From: Sphingomonadaceae bacterium
GTDB lineage: Bacteria; Pseudomonadota; Alphaproteobacteria; Sphingomonadales; Sphingomonadaceae
NCBI GenBank assembly: GCA_020630295.1
Contig: JAHDBR010000003.1
Span: 24,198 to 88,197, forward strand
DNA: 64,000 bases
Direction: 5' to 3'
Below are positions 39,905-49,236 of this stretch, in pieces. A model generated the notes under the pieces. That model did not search any database and was not told the DNA's origin. It saw only the letters and a list, made by a program, of their open reading frames with translations. Numbering within the stretch: the stretch's first letter is position 1; the number at the start of each line of letters is the position of its first letter. The position numbers and the translations under genes were made by a program.

Positions 39905-40465
39905 TTAGTCGCCTTCGAACTGCATTAGCGACGCAACGCTGATTCCAGCGTGGTCCAAAAGCTGCGACCCGCCCAGATCGGGCAGGTCGATAACAAACAA
40001 TGCGTGCTCTACCGTGCCGCCCGCCATGCGTAACAATTTCACGGCGGCCTCTGCCGTTCCGCCGGTGGCTATCAGATCATCGACAATTACCACGCGTTGA
40101 TCGCCGTGCACCGAATCGGGATCAATCTCCAACCGGTCCGTCCCGTATTCGAGCGCGTAGTCGACACCGATGGTCGGCACGGGCAGCTTGCCCGGCTTGC
40201 GCACCGATATGAATGGCAGGCCGAGCCGTGCCGCAACCGCCGCGCCGAAAATAAAGCCGCGCGCTTCCATACCGGCAATCGCCTGTGCGCCGCGTTCCGA
40301 CGCCTGCTGTGCCAAATGACCAATAGTGGAAGAGAAGCCGGGGCCGCTTCCGATCAAGGTGGTGATATCGCGAAACTGGATTCCGTCTTTGGGAAAGTCG
40401 GGAACGGTTCGAACCAACTGTTTGAGTTCAGCCAGATCAAGAAGCGTGGGCATTGTCTGTGTCAT
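39905..40465 (-). CDS. apt: adenine phosphoribosyltransferase
   Basis: Salvages adenine to AMP with PRPP. VPDFPKDGIQFRDITTLIG, GMEARGFIFGAAVAARLGLP and the PRPP-binding loop VVIVDDLIATGGTAEAAVKL are diagnostic. I place the start at 40465 (MTQTMPTLLDL, 186 residues) or 40453 (MPTLLDL, 182 residues); the frame runs to 40516 without similarity and through the preceding terminator. The pet operon terminator lies just upstream. Confidence 0.95.
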   Translation of the reverse strand: MTQTMPTLLDLAELKQLVRTVPDFPKDGIQFRDITTLIGSGPGFSSTIGHLAQQASERGAQAIAGMEARGFIFGAAVAARLGLPFISVRKPGKLPVPTIGVDYALEYGTDRLEIDPDSVHGDQRVVIVDDLIATGGTAEAAVKLLRMAGGTVEHALFVIDLPDLGGSQLLDHAGISVASLMQFEGD

Positions 40466-40501
40466 GGCTGAAACTGCATCATTGAATGTACCCCAAAGTA
40501 A

Positions 40502-40536
40502 AAGCGCCCCTCTCATCGCAGGATGGAGGGGCGCTT
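40502..40536 (-). terminator. intrinsic terminator of the petABC operon
   Basis: Perfect 11-bp inverted repeat AAGCGCCCCTC (40502-40512) and GAGGGGCGCTT (40526-40536), followed on the minus strand by TTTA. It lies about 40 bases after the petC stop and before apt. Confidence 0.85.
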
Positions 40537-40574
40537 AAGAACATTATCGGTTGGTTATCCGCAATCTGCTGCGA

Positions 40575-41426
40575 TCAGCTTTTCTTCGGTTTAACCGCAG
40601 ACCAGATTTGTTTCTTCGACAGGAATGCCAGGATTGTGGCGAACAGCAGGAAGCCGAGGACCGGCCAGCCGGTCTGCTTGCGCTTCACCAGCGTAGGTTC
40701 CGCAGTCCAAGTCATAAAGGCTGCCACATCTTTCGACATTTGATCGACAGTGGCCTCGGTCCCGTCCGCATATGTCACCTGACCGTCACTCGTTATCGGC
40801 GGAGCCATCGCGAGATTGAGGTTAGGGAAATACTGGTTGAAATACAGACCAGTCGGCGTGTCGAAATCAGGAAAGTCTGCCTTCAGCTCCGCCGGAATCG
40901 GGCCGTAGCCGGTCAGCAGCGAATAGATGTAATTGGTGCCATCACCGCGCGCCTTTGCCATAAGCGACAAATCAGGCGGGATCGCATTATTGTTGGCTGC
41001 CGCAGCGGCAACATTGTTCGGATATGGTGACGGGAAGTAATCGATCGGCAGAGCCGGACGTGTCGTCGCCTCACCGGTGTTCGGATCAATGCCGGGCACT
41101 TGAACCTGCGCCGCCAGAGCTTTCACTTCGTCTTCATTGTAGCCCAGATCCGCCATATCGCGGAACGCCACGAACTTCATCGAGTGGCAGGCTGCGCACA
41201 CTTCCTTATACACCTGATAGCCGCGTTGCAGCTGTGCCAGATCCCATGTTCCAAATGGACCGTCCTGCTGGAAGCCGCCAGCGGGCGCGACGGGTTTCTT
41301 GTAATACGTGTATTCGGCTGCAGGCACGTGATCTTCGGTAATTGCGTTATACGCACCGTTACCGAACGCCCACATGACGACAAAGGTAAATCCAAGACCG
41401 ACAAGGGCACCAATAATACGGATCAT
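40575..41426 (-). CDS. petC: cytochrome c1 of the bc1 complex
   Basis: Heme-c subunit that passes electrons from the Rieske protein to soluble or membrane cytochrome c. An N-terminal membrane/signal segment (IRIIGALVGLGFTFVVMW) is followed by the heme site EVCAACHSMKFVAF (CXXCH, about residues 77-81). A C-terminal membrane anchor (GWPVLGFLLFATILAFL, about 255-271) ends in a lysine-rich tail. TRPALPIDYFPSPYPN and RGDGTNYIYSLLTGY are family patterns. Length is 283 residues. It is the last gene of the minus-strand petABC operon. Confidence 0.95.
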   Translation of the reverse strand: MIRIIGALVGLGFTFVVMWAFGNGAYNAITEDHVPAAEYTYYKKPVAPAGGFQQDGPFGTWDLAQLQRGYQVYKEVCAACHSMKFVAFRDMADLGYNEDEVKALAAQVQVPGIDPNTGEATTRPALPIDYFPSPYPNNVAAAAANNNAIPPDLSLMAKARGDGTNYIYSLLTGYGPIPAELKADFPDFDTPTGLYFNQYFPNLNLAMAPPITSDGQVTYADGTEATVDQMSKDVAAFMTWTAEPTLVKRKQTGWPVLGFLLFATILAFLSKKQIWSAVKPKKS

Positions 41427-41447
41427 GATTGTATCTTTCTCTTGTCC

Positions 41448-42740
41448 TTAGGCCTTGGTCGCGGAAACCGCGCCCAGCTTGGCATCATCATCGTGCCCCA
41501 GCACTGCCTCTGTAATCGAGTAAGGCAGAGGTTCCGGCTTCTCAATGGAAGAGATGATCGGCAGGATCACCAGGAAGTGCAGGAAGTAATAGGCAGTCGC
41601 GATTTGACTGATCATCACAAACGGCTCTTCCGCAGGAGCGCCGCCGCAAATGAACAGCACGATCATTGTCGGGATCAAGCCGAACCAGAAAAACTTGCGG
41701 AACAGCGGGCGGTAGTGGCCCGATCGCACTGGTGACTTATCCAGCCATGGGAGGAAGAACCACACGAGGATCGACGCAAACATAGCGAGCACGCCCCACA
41801 GCTTGGCCGACAGGATAAAGTCGAAAGTAAACGCGCGCAGGATGGCGTAGAACGGATAGAAATACCATTCCGGCACGATGTGCGCAGGAGTCGCGAGCGG
41901 GTTTGCCTCGATATAGTTGTCAGGGTGACCCAGCATATTCGGCATAAAGAACACGAACAGCATAAAGAAGATCAGCACGACGCCGAGGCCGAAACCGTCC
42001 TTCGCAGTGTAATAGGGGTGGAATGGCAGCGTATCGCTTTCCTTCTTCACCTCTACTCCGGTCGGGTTCGAAGAGCCTGGAATGTGCAGCGCCCAAATGT
42101 GCAGGATGACCACACCGGCGATGACAAACGGCAGCAGGAAGTGCAGCGAGAAGAACCGGTTCAATGCGGCATTATCAGGCGCAAATCCGCCCACCAGCCA
42201 CACTTGCAGAGGCTCACCGACCAGCGGGATTGCCCCGAACAGACCGGTAATCACTTTCGCACCCCAGAAGCTCATCTGGCCCCAAGGCAGCACATAGCCC
42301 ATGAAGGCGGTGGCCATCATAAGCAGGAAGATCACCACGCCCAGCAGCCAGATCATTTCGCGCGGGGCTTTGTACGAACTGTAAAACAGGCCGCGGAAGA
42401 TGTGGATGTAGACTACGATAAAGAAGAAGCTGGCGCCGTTGGCGTGCGCATAGCGCATCAACCAGCCCCAGTTCACATCGCGCATAATGTGTTCAGTGGT
42501 CGCAAAGGCGACCTCTGCATTGGCGGCGTAATGCATCGCCAGAACAACGCCGGTGACAATCTGCACGACCAGGAAGAAACCGGCCAATACGCCGAAATTC
42601 CACATGTAGCTGAGATTGCGCGGAACCGGATATCCGGCGCCCACCGCATTATAGACGAGGCGCGGCAAAGGCAGCCTCTCGTCAAGAAACTGTGTGAAGC
42701 CGTTTGCTGGCTTATATTCGCGGGCCCAAGGAAAGCTCAT
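41448..42740 (-). CDS. petB: cytochrome b of the bc1 complex
   Basis: Membrane core of ubiquinol:cytochrome c reductase, holding hemes bL and bH. The four heme ligands are visible as two His pairs 13-14 residues apart: [20 protein letters not shown] and [20 protein letters not shown]. The Qo-site PEWY motif occurs in [16 protein letters not shown]. Nine hydrophobic segments can be counted, of which the last is near [20 protein letters not shown]. Length is 430 residues. It lies about 17 bases after petA. Confidence 0.97.
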   Translation of the reverse strand: MSFPWAREYKPANGFTQFLDERLPLPRLVYNAVGAGYPVPRNLSYMWNFGVLAGFFLVVQIVTGVVLAMHYAANAEVAFATTEHIMRDVNWGWLMRYAHANGASFFFIVVYIHIFRGLFYSSYKAPREMIWLLGVVIFLLMMATAFMGYVLPWGQMSFWGAKVITGLFGAIPLVGEPLQVWLVGGFAPDNAALNRFFSLHFLLPFVIAGVVILHIWALHIPGSSNPTGVEVKKESDTLPFHPYYTAKDGFGLGVVLIFFMLFVFFMPNMLGHPDNYIEANPLATPAHIVPEWYFYPFYAILRAFTFDFILSAKLWGVLAMFASILVWFFLPWLDKSPVRSGHYRPLFRKFFWFGLIPTMIVLFICGGAPAEEPFVMISQIATAYYFLHFLVILPIISSIEKPEPLPYSITEAVLGHDDDAKLGAVSATKA

Positions 42741-42757
42741 ATCGTGTCTCTTCTCTC

Positions 42758-43333
42758 TTACCCGACTTGAATGACGGTTTCGGAGGTGAATTCATATTCC
42801 GGCACCAGCAGGTTGGTCGGCGCCGGACCTTTGCGAATACGGCCTGCCGTATCGTAATGCGAACCGTGGCAAGGGCAGAAATAGCCGCCATATTCGCCTT
42901 TAACTTCACCTTCTGCCGCGCCCAAAGGAACGCAGCCGAGGTGAGTACAGACACCCATCGTAACCAGAATATCGCGGTTGCCTTCTTTGGTCCGGTCATC
43001 CAGCGTTTCAGCTTCACGCAGCGAACCGACATCCACCGCATTCGCCTCCGCGATTTCGGCATCGGTAAGGCGCTTCACAAACAATGGCTGTTTGCGGAAG
43101 ATAGCTTTGATGGCCTGGCCCGGCTCGATACCGCTCACGTCAACTTCGGTGCTGCTTTCGGCAAGCACATCTTCCGAAGGTGCCATCTGACTTACCAGCG
43201 GTAGCAGAACAGCCGTTCCGCCTACGCCAGCAGCGCCCAATGCTGCGATATTGATGAAGTCACGCCGGCGTACACCATCTTCGCCGTTTTCCACGGCGGT
43301 TTCGGATGTCGCGGTGCCAGTCGTTTCAGCCAT
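42758..43333 (-). CDS. petA: Rieske iron-sulfur subunit of the bc1 complex
   Basis: 2Fe-2S protein that takes the first electron from ubiquinol. The start is ATG at 43333 ([18 protein letters not shown], 191 residues); the frame extends to 43546 without similarity. A twin-arginine motif ([12 protein letters not shown]) precedes the membrane anchor, as is usual for Rieske proteins exported by Tat. The cluster-binding boxes are [10 protein letters not shown] and CPCHGSHYD (about residues 127-160). First gene of petABC. Confidence 0.97.
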   Translation of the reverse strand: MAETTGTATSETAVENGEDGVRRRDFINIAALGAAGVGGTAVLLPLVSQMAPSEDVLAESSTEVDVSGIEPGQAIKAIFRKQPLFVKRLTDAEIAEANAVDVGSLREAETLDDRTKEGNRDILVTMGVCTHLGCVPLGAAEGEVKGEYGGYFCPCHGSHYDTAGRIRKGPAPTNLLVPEYEFTSETVIQVG

Positions 43334-43354
43334 TAGCTTGCCTTGCCCTGCAAC

Positions 43355-43375
43355 TGTTCCGCAACATACGGAACA
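43355..43375 (-). promoter_or_regulatory. inverted repeat just upstream of petA
   Basis: TGTTCCG (43355-43361) and CGGAACA (43369-43375) form a perfect 7-bp dyad with a seven-base loop, 22 bases from the petA ATG. It could be an mRNA hairpin of the leader or a regulator site over the pet promoter. The rest of 43334-43608 shows no gene. Confidence 0.35.
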
Positions 43376-43608
43376 TATACTCAAACCTATCCGGCAATCG
43401 ATCCGCCTGGCAACATCGGCAGCTGATGAAAAGATGCCCCATATTGCCAGCCGGACAGCGGATGCGCGCAGCGCACCAGCAAATGCCGGTTCTGGCGGGC
43501 TGATAGACGCGATTTTGCGCGCTGCCAACCGCCTTTTTGGCATCATCTATGCGGTTTCGTGCAAGCAACGGCGCAGGCCGCGTCGCCCGCCCGCCTACAG
43601 CCGATACC

Positions 43609-44376
43609 TTAGGCGGGAAGACCGATCAGGCTGAATTGCCGGCCATAGTCGGGCTCACCGCGATGCGTCGCACGGCGGTAAGAATAGAAACGGCCTTCAT
43701 TTTCATACGTATCAAGGCCCAGCGCCTCGACCCTTGTAATGCCTGTCTCTTGCAAGCGATCTGCGACAAATCCCGCCAGATCGAATTGGAAATGACCCTG
43801 CTTGCCGGGCACAAAGAAACGGTTATGCGCCTCCCCGAACCGGTCGCGGAAGGCGGCATCAACCTCGTAACTGGGCTGAGCGATACACGGGCCAATCGCG
43901 GCGGCAATGTTGCTGCGGCGCGCACCCAGTGCCTCCATCGCATCGGCTGCCGCTTCCAGTACTCCGTCATGCGCGCCGCGCCACCCGGCGTGCGCCGCGC
44001 CAATCACACCGGCGCCGCGGTCTTGCAGCAGGACGGGGGCACAGTCCGCAGTCACTATGCCCAGCAGCACCCCGGGCGTGGCAGTTACCACCGCGTCCGC
44101 CTCCGGCCGGTCCTTCGCATTCCATCCGTGATCTGCCGTAACCGCTATCGCAGAATGCACTTGAACTGGTGCCGCCAGTCGCCCTCCCGGCATTACCGCA
44201 TCGCAGGCACGCTGCCGGTTTTCCCGAATCTTCAAGGTGTCATCCGCTGAACCGGAGCCAACGTTCAAACCGTCCAGAGCCGAGCTGCCAGATGAAAAGC
44301 CTCCCGTTCGCCCAAGGAAACCGTGCGGGGTGCCTTCCAATACGCTGGCGGAATATATCGCAACCTGATCCGGCAT
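43609..44376 (-). CDS. pgeF: peptidoglycan editing factor PgeF (multicopper polyphenol oxidase/laccase-domain)
   Basis: YfiH-family protein; in E. coli it hydrolyses mis-incorporated L-Ser from peptidoglycan precursors. The start is ATG at 44376 (MPDQVAIYSASVLEGTPHGF, 255 residues). Motifs: HGFLGRTGGFSSG at the N-terminus, VTADCAPVLLQDRG and GAAHAGWRGAHDGVLEAAAD with the metal-binding Cys and His, and IGPCIAQPSYEVDAAFRDRF. It follows pepN with one base between. Confidence 0.92.
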   Translation of the reverse strand: MPDQVAIYSASVLEGTPHGFLGRTGGFSSGSSALDGLNVGSGSADDTLKIRENRQRACDAVMPGGRLAAPVQVHSAIAVTADHGWNAKDRPEADAVVTATPGVLLGIVTADCAPVLLQDRGAGVIGAAHAGWRGAHDGVLEAAADAMEALGARRSNIAAAIGPCIAQPSYEVDAAFRDRFGEAHNRFFVPGKQGHFQFDLAGFVADRLQETGITRVEALGLDTYENEGRFYSYRRATHRGEPDYGRQFSLIGLPA

Positions 44377-44377
44377 C

Positions 44378-47062
44378 TTATCCCAAGGACCGCGTAACTT
44401 GCTCGAACGTATCGCGTGACAGGTTCTCAGTCGCCGCAATCCGCTCAAGCTCGGCACGCATCAGCGCTGCCCGTTGCGGCTCGATCCTGCGCCAGCGCCC
44501 CAGCGACGGGACAAACCGCGCAGCAGTCTGCGCATTTATCGGGTCCAGAGCCAGAATCAGATCAGCGATTATTCGGTACCCCTCACCCGATTCTGCGTGG
44601 AATGCGTGAGGGTTACCGGCAAAGGCCATATAAAGCGAACGCACGCGATTGGGGTTGCGCAGGGTAAAGTCGGGATGTTCGGCCAGCGCCTTCACATGAT
44701 CGAGCGCATTGGGATTCAGCGAAGATGCCTGCAGCGCGAACCATTTGTCGATCACCAGTTCATTGCCCGTATATCGCCGGTGGAAATCAATCAGCTTGTC
44801 CGTCCGCGCTGCACTGCGCAGGCCGGTCAGCACCATCAGCGCACCTTGCCGGTCGGTCATATTGTCCGCGCCGTCATATTGCCGCGCCGCCATTTCAGCT
44901 GCCCGTTCGGGCGCGCTTGCCGCCAGATAGACCAGCGCCTGTGTCTTTACCTTGCGCGCACCGCGTGATGCGGCTGTCTGGCCATAGGCAATACCCGAAA
45001 CGCGGCTGTGGATCGCGGCCAGCTCGCTTTCAAATTCTGCGCCAAGCCATGCTTTCAATCCTTCACGTTCGGCATGGATTTGCGCAGGGTCGGAAATCAA
45101 TTGCTGTTCCGCCAGATATGTCTGGCCCGGCAGCATCATCAATTCCCCGCGCATGGAATCGTCCAGTGATGCGTCTTGCAGAATAGCGCCAAACGCTTCG
45201 GCAATTGATTCGCGGGCCTGTGCACGTGCACTGTCATCAAGACTGCCGGAAGAAGCTGCGGTCAGATGCCGGACGAACAGATCCTGCATCGCTTCATAGC
45301 GGGCAAATGGATCGTCATCCTTGGCGGCCAGAAAAACCAGATCTTCATCCGATACATCTCGCTCAACCGTCACCGGTGCCGAGAAGCCGCGATTGATCGA
45401 GAGCACAGGCTGCTGGCTGAAACCGTCAAACGTGAACGACTGTGCATGGGTGTCAAAGACGATCAATTGCTCGCCTTCATGTGTACCTGTGGCGCGGTCA
45501 AACAGAGCAATCTTCAGCGGAATGGGCATCGGCTGTTTGCCGGGTTGATCGGGTGTTGCCGGAACGGTCTGTTTCAGATCAAGCTTGGCGGATGCGCCAT
45601 CGAAGGACAGCGCCGCCTCGATTTTCGGTGTTCCTGCTTGTGAATACCACAGGCGGAACTGCCTTAGATCCAGTCCTGCACCGTCTTCCATCGCCGTGAT
45701 GAAATCTTCGCAGGTGGCGGCTTCTCCGTCATGCCGCTCAAAATACAGATCGGTGCCTTTACGGAACGCCTCCGGACCGCACATAGTGCGCATCATGCGG
45801 ATAACTTCGGCACCCTTATTATAAACGGTCGAAGTGTAGAAATTGGATATTTCGCGGAAACTGTCGGGCCTGATCGGATGCGCGAGCGGGCCGGAATCCT
45901 CGGGGAACTGGACCGAGCGCAAAATGCGCACATCCTCGATCCGTTTGACCGCCTCGCCCTGCATATCCTGACTGAACAGCTGGTCGCGCAGCACCGTGAA
46001 GCCTTCTTTCAGGCTGAGCTGGAACCAGTCACGGCAGGTAATCCGGTTGCCCGACCAATTGTGAAAATATTCGTGTGCGATAACGCCTTCGACCCCGTCA
46101 AAATCGCCGTCAGTGGCGGTTTCCGGATCGGCCAGAACGTATTTGGTATTAAAGACGTTGAGGCCCTTATTCTCCATCGCACCCATATTGAAATCGCTGA
46201 CCGCTACGATGTTGTAGACGTCCAGATCATATTCGCGGCCAAAGGTTTCCTCGTCCCATTTCATCGATTTGATCAGCGATTCCATCGCATGGCCGGTCCG
46301 GTCCAGATCACCATCACGAACATAGATAGCCAGTTCAACCTCGCGGCCCGACATGGTGGTAAAGCTGTCCCTGTTCGCCACCAGATCACCCGCGACCAGT
46401 GCGAAGAGATAGGACGGTTTGGGCCACGGATCGTGCCATTCGGCCCAGTGCGATCCGGCCCAGTGCGATCCGGCGCCTTGTGACGCCGCATCACCGCCGC
46501 CTTGATCCACAAGATTGCCGTTCGACAGCAGAACCGGAAACTCCGCTTTCGGCGCTTCCATCCGCACAGTATATACTGACAGCACATCGGGCCGGTCAGG
46601 GAAAAACGTAATTCGCCGGAACCCCTCCGCCTCGCATTGAGTGCACAGCATTCCGTTAGAGGCGAACAGTCCCATCAGCTGACTGTTCGACGACGGATCA
46701 ATTTCAGTGACGATTGTGATGTCGTGCTTCGCGCCGGGCAAAGTGAGCAGGAGGTCGCCCCCGTCCATCTCCCAATTATCATTCTTGCCGCCATCCACTT
46801 CGATGGATGCGGGCTGTATGCCGTCACCGTTCAGACGAATAACGCTTGATGCCTCAGCCGCAGGATTGCGTTCTACCGACAGGCGCGCGGTGACTGTGGT
46901 CGCGGCAGTTCCAAGCGCAAAATGGAGATGCGTTTCCGGCACCAGCCATTCAAACGGCTTGTAATCCTCGCGCCGAATGACGGGCGGCTGTTTAGGCTCC
47001 ATCGCGGCATCAGCCATTTCGGGATTGCCCTCGGGCGCGGCAGGGGTGCGTGCAATATCCAT
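44378..47062 (-). CDS. pepN: aminopeptidase N (M1 family)
   Basis: Zinc aminopeptidase that trims N-terminal residues in the cytoplasm. The exopeptidase motif NMGAMENKGLN (about 289-299) and the zinc site VIAHEYFHNWSGNRITC (about 325-341, HEXXH with the downstream Glu in SLKEGFTVLRDQLFS) are clear. Length is 894 residues, close to the E. coli enzyme of 870. The difference is partly an insertion near residues 190-205 with the direct repeat GSHWA-GSHWA, coded by two identical 15-base units. A C-terminal ARM-like domain follows. It forms a pair with pgeF. Confidence 0.97.
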   Translation of the reverse strand: MDIARTPAAPEGNPEMADAAMEPKQPPVIRREDYKPFEWLVPETHLHFALGTAATTVTARLSVERNPAAEASSVIRLNGDGIQPASIEVDGGKNDNWEMDGGDLLLTLPGAKHDITIVTEIDPSSNSQLMGLFASNGMLCTQCEAEGFRRITFFPDRPDVLSVYTVRMEAPKAEFPVLLSNGNLVDQGGGDAASQGAGSHWAGSHWAEWHDPWPKPSYLFALVAGDLVANRDSFTTMSGREVELAIYVRDGDLDRTGHAMESLIKSMKWDEETFGREYDLDVYNIVAVSDFNMGAMENKGLNVFNTKYVLADPETATDGDFDGVEGVIAHEYFHNWSGNRITCRDWFQLSLKEGFTVLRDQLFSQDMQGEAVKRIEDVRILRSVQFPEDSGPLAHPIRPDSFREISNFYTSTVYNKGAEVIRMMRTMCGPEAFRKGTDLYFERHDGEAATCEDFITAMEDGAGLDLRQFRLWYSQAGTPKIEAALSFDGASAKLDLKQTVPATPDQPGKQPMPIPLKIALFDRATGTHEGEQLIVFDTHAQSFTFDGFSQQPVLSINRGFSAPVTVERDVSDEDLVFLAAKDDDPFARYEAMQDLFVRHLTAASSGSLDDSARAQARESIAEAFGAILQDASLDDSMRGELMMLPGQTYLAEQQLISDPAQIHAEREGLKAWLGAEFESELAAIHSRVSGIAYGQTAASRGARKVKTQALVYLAASAPERAAEMAARQYDGADNMTDRQGALMVLTGLRSAARTDKLIDFHRRYTGNELVIDKWFALQASSLNPNALDHVKALAEHPDFTLRNPNRVRSLYMAFAGNPHAFHAESGEGYRIIADLILALDPINAQTAARFVPSLGRWRRIEPQRAALMRAELERIAATENLSRDTFEQVTRSLG
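46441..46470. repeat. two perfect 15-bp tandem units inside pepN
   Basis: CGGCCCAGTGCGATC occurs at 46441-46455 and again at 46456-46470, followed by a partial third copy. It keeps the frame and duplicates Gly-Ser-His-Trp-Ala in a loop before the conserved WHDPWPKPSYLFAL. Confidence 0.9.
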
Positions 47063-47200
47063 AGGGTGTCTGTAAATGCTCCATCTCTAGCGTCTAGTAT
47101 CAACAACGCTGATCGAGCGTTTCGGTTCATTCGTCGCAATGCCCCGTTGACAGGGCCGCATCAACGCAACAGCAGTTCTGGCATATTAGGGGGGAACGTG

Positions 47201-48469
47201 ATGTTTGACTTACTGGCCGGAACTGCACCGGGCGTTGCAACCGCTTTCGATGTAGAGACTGCAACGCGCGTCTATCTGGACACATTGCAAGGCGCAGCAC
47301 GCGAAAGTTCGGACGCGTATTTCGAAGGCGGCTATTGGCTGATCTTGTTCGGCACGCTGTTTGCCGTTCTGGTTGACTGGTTGTTCCTGAAATTCAGACT
47401 AACCGCCAGCTTTCGCGATTTGGGAGAGCGGTTTTTCAAACGTCCATTTATGGTCACTTGGCTGACCGCGCTGCTTTATGCTGCCGTGGGCTGGGTGATA
47501 AGCCTGCCGTGGAGCATTTATACCGACTTCTTCCGCGAGAAAGAGTATAATCTGCTCGATCAGACATTTGGCGCATGGTTTGCCGAAGGGCTGATTTCAC
47601 TGGCTATTTCGCTGGTGGTGGGCCCGCTTCTGATAGCCCTTATCTATTCAGTCATCCGCCGCTCTCCGCGGCGTTGGTGGCTTTGGGGCACAGGTGTGCT
47701 CGGCTTCTTCCTGCTGATCGGCCTGTTGATTGCACCGGTATTTATCGCACCGCTGTTTAATTCTTACACCGAAATGGAAGACGGGCCGCTGCGTGACCGG
47801 ATCGTGACTATGGCGAATGCCTATGACGTGCCGGCAGACAATATTTATGTGTTCGACCAATCGAAGCAGCATAAGCGCGTTTCGGCCAATGTTTCGGGCA
47901 TCGGGCCAACCATCCGCATTTCGCTGAATGACAATCTGCTGGAACGCACCACCGAGGAAGAAGTCGTCGCGGTGATGGGTCACGAATTGGGGCATTATAA
48001 GCTCAATCACGGCTGGTGGCGGGTCATCATGATGTTGATTGTCATCGGGCTGGGTCTGTTTGTAGCCAGCCGCGCTGCGCCCGCATTGATTGCCCGCTAC
48101 GGCGAGAAGTGGGGCGTGCGCGATATTGGCGACCCTGCCTCGCTGCCCGTTCTCGGAATTGTGCTGTCAGTTTATTTCATGCTGGCAACACCTGCATTCA
48201 ACAACATCACCCGCGTGCAAGAAAACGAGGCCGATGCGTTCGGGCTGGAGGCCGCTAAAGAACCTGACGGTTTCGCGCGTGCGGCGATGCGGCTGAGCGA
48301 ATATCGCAAGATCGAACCCGGCGCGGTGGAAGAATTTTTATTTTTCACACACCCGTCAGGCGAAAACCGGGTCCGCCGGTCCATGCAGTGGAAGGCTGAC
48401 AATGTGCCGGATGCTCAGATTTTGGTGCCCGAAGAAGGTTATCTGGATATGGAGCCTGTAGACGAGTGA
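47201..48469 (+). CDS. M48 family membrane metallopeptidase, Ste24/CAAX-protease-like
   Basis: Zinc endopeptidase embedded in the inner membrane. The start is ATG at 47201 (MFDLLAGTAPGVATAFD), with AGGGGGGAA nine bases before; the frame runs up to 46922 without similarity. Several membrane segments precede the zinc motif VMGHELGHYKLNH (HEXXH, about residues 262-274), and the third ligand is in QENEADAFGLEAA (about 345). ANVSGIGPTIRISLNDNLLE and FFTHPSGENRVR are also family patterns. Length is 422 residues. Bacteria lack CAAX prenylation, so the natural substrate is unknown; membrane-protein quality control is likely. Confidence 0.93.
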   Translation: MFDLLAGTAPGVATAFDVETATRVYLDTLQGAARESSDAYFEGGYWLILFGTLFAVLVDWLFLKFRLTASFRDLGERFFKRPFMVTWLTALLYAAVGWVISLPWSIYTDFFREKEYNLLDQTFGAWFAEGLISLAISLVVGPLLIALIYSVIRRSPRRWWLWGTGVLGFFLLIGLLIAPVFIAPLFNSYTEMEDGPLRDRIVTMANAYDVPADNIYVFDQSKQHKRVSANVSGIGPTIRISLNDNLLERTTEEEVVAVMGHELGHYKLNHGWWRVIMMLIVIGLGLFVASRAAPALIARYGEKWGVRDIGDPASLPVLGIVLSVYFMLATPAFNNITRVQENEADAFGLEAAKEPDGFARAAMRLSEYRKIEPGAVEEFLFFTHPSGENRVRRSMQWKADNVPDAQILVPEEGYLDMEPVDE

Positions 48470-49236
48470 GCCATCTGCTGATCTTCGGCCTCGGCTACAC
48501 AGCCAAGCGGCTGGCCGGTCAGTTGCGTCAGCGCGGCTGGGTGGTCGAGGCGACGGGCAGCGCAGGCGATGTGGATTTCGGAGATGGCGCGGCGGTGCGC
48601 GACGCGTTGACGCGGGCGAGCCATGTGTTGTCCTCCGTCCCGCCAGAATCGGGCAGCGATCCGGTGCTGGACCGCTATGGCAGTGACATCACGCAAAACT
48701 GGATCGGGTATCTGTCCTCCACCGGCGTTTATGGTGATGCAGATGGTGCGTGGGTCGATGAAAGCGCCGCTACCGGAACAGGCAGACGAACAGCGCGGGC
48801 AGAATGCGACCAGCGGTGGCTCGACATGGAAGCCCGCGTGTTTCGTCTGCCCGGCATTTACGGACCGGGCCGCAGCGCATTTGACCGCGTCCGTTCGGGC
48901 AAGGCAAACCGCATCGACCTGCCCGGGCAGGTGTTTAGCCGTATTCACGTCGATGATATCGTGAGCGGGGTGATCGCCGGGCTGGATGCGCCGGCGGGGG
49001 CATATAATCTTTCAGATGATCTGCCATGCCCGCAAAACGAAGTGATCGAGGAAGCCTGCGCTCTGCTCGGTTTAGAGCCTCCGCCCTTGCAAACACTGGA
49101 GGAGGCCAATCTGTCCGAGATGGCACTGGGGTTCTATGCTGAAAACCGCCGCGTCGCCAATGGCAAGGCCAAGCGTGTGCTGGGCTGGACGCCGCAATAT
49201 GCGGACTACCGCGCAGGATTGCGCGGCCTGCTTTAA
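48466..49236 (+). CDS. SDR-type nucleoside-diphosphate-sugar epimerase-like protein (YeeZ-like)
   Basis: Extended Rossmann-fold protein: LLIFGLGYTAKRLAGQLRQR (about 4-23) is the nucleotide-binding start, and YLSSTGVYGDADGAWVDESA (about 84-103) has the Tyr of the SDR family followed by typical sequence; YGPGRSAFDRVRSG and FSRIHVDDIVSGVIAGL are conserved in the YeeZ-like group. Length is 256 residues. The GTG start at 48466 overlaps the M48 stop by four bases, implying coupling. The substrate is unknown. The 3' TAA overlaps the DMT exporter's stop in TTAA. Confidence 0.83.
   Translation: MSHLLIFGLGYTAKRLAGQLRQRGWVVEATGSAGDVDFGDGAAVRDALTRASHVLSSVPPESGSDPVLDRYGSDITQNWIGYLSSTGVYGDADGAWVDESAATGTGRRTARAECDQRWLDMEARVFRLPGIYGPGRSAFDRVRSGKANRIDLPGQVFSRIHVDDIVSGVIAGLDAPAGAYNLSDDLPCPQNEVIEEACALLGLEPPPLQTLEEANLSEMALGFYAENRRVANGKAKRVLGWTPQYADYRAGLRGLL

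Noticed and set aside
45731..46483. Plus-strand open frame of 250 codons opposite pepN
   Set aside because: Antisense to the catalytic part of pepN, and it ends in the repeated GPVRSGPVRSG that is only the pepN tandem repeat read backwards.
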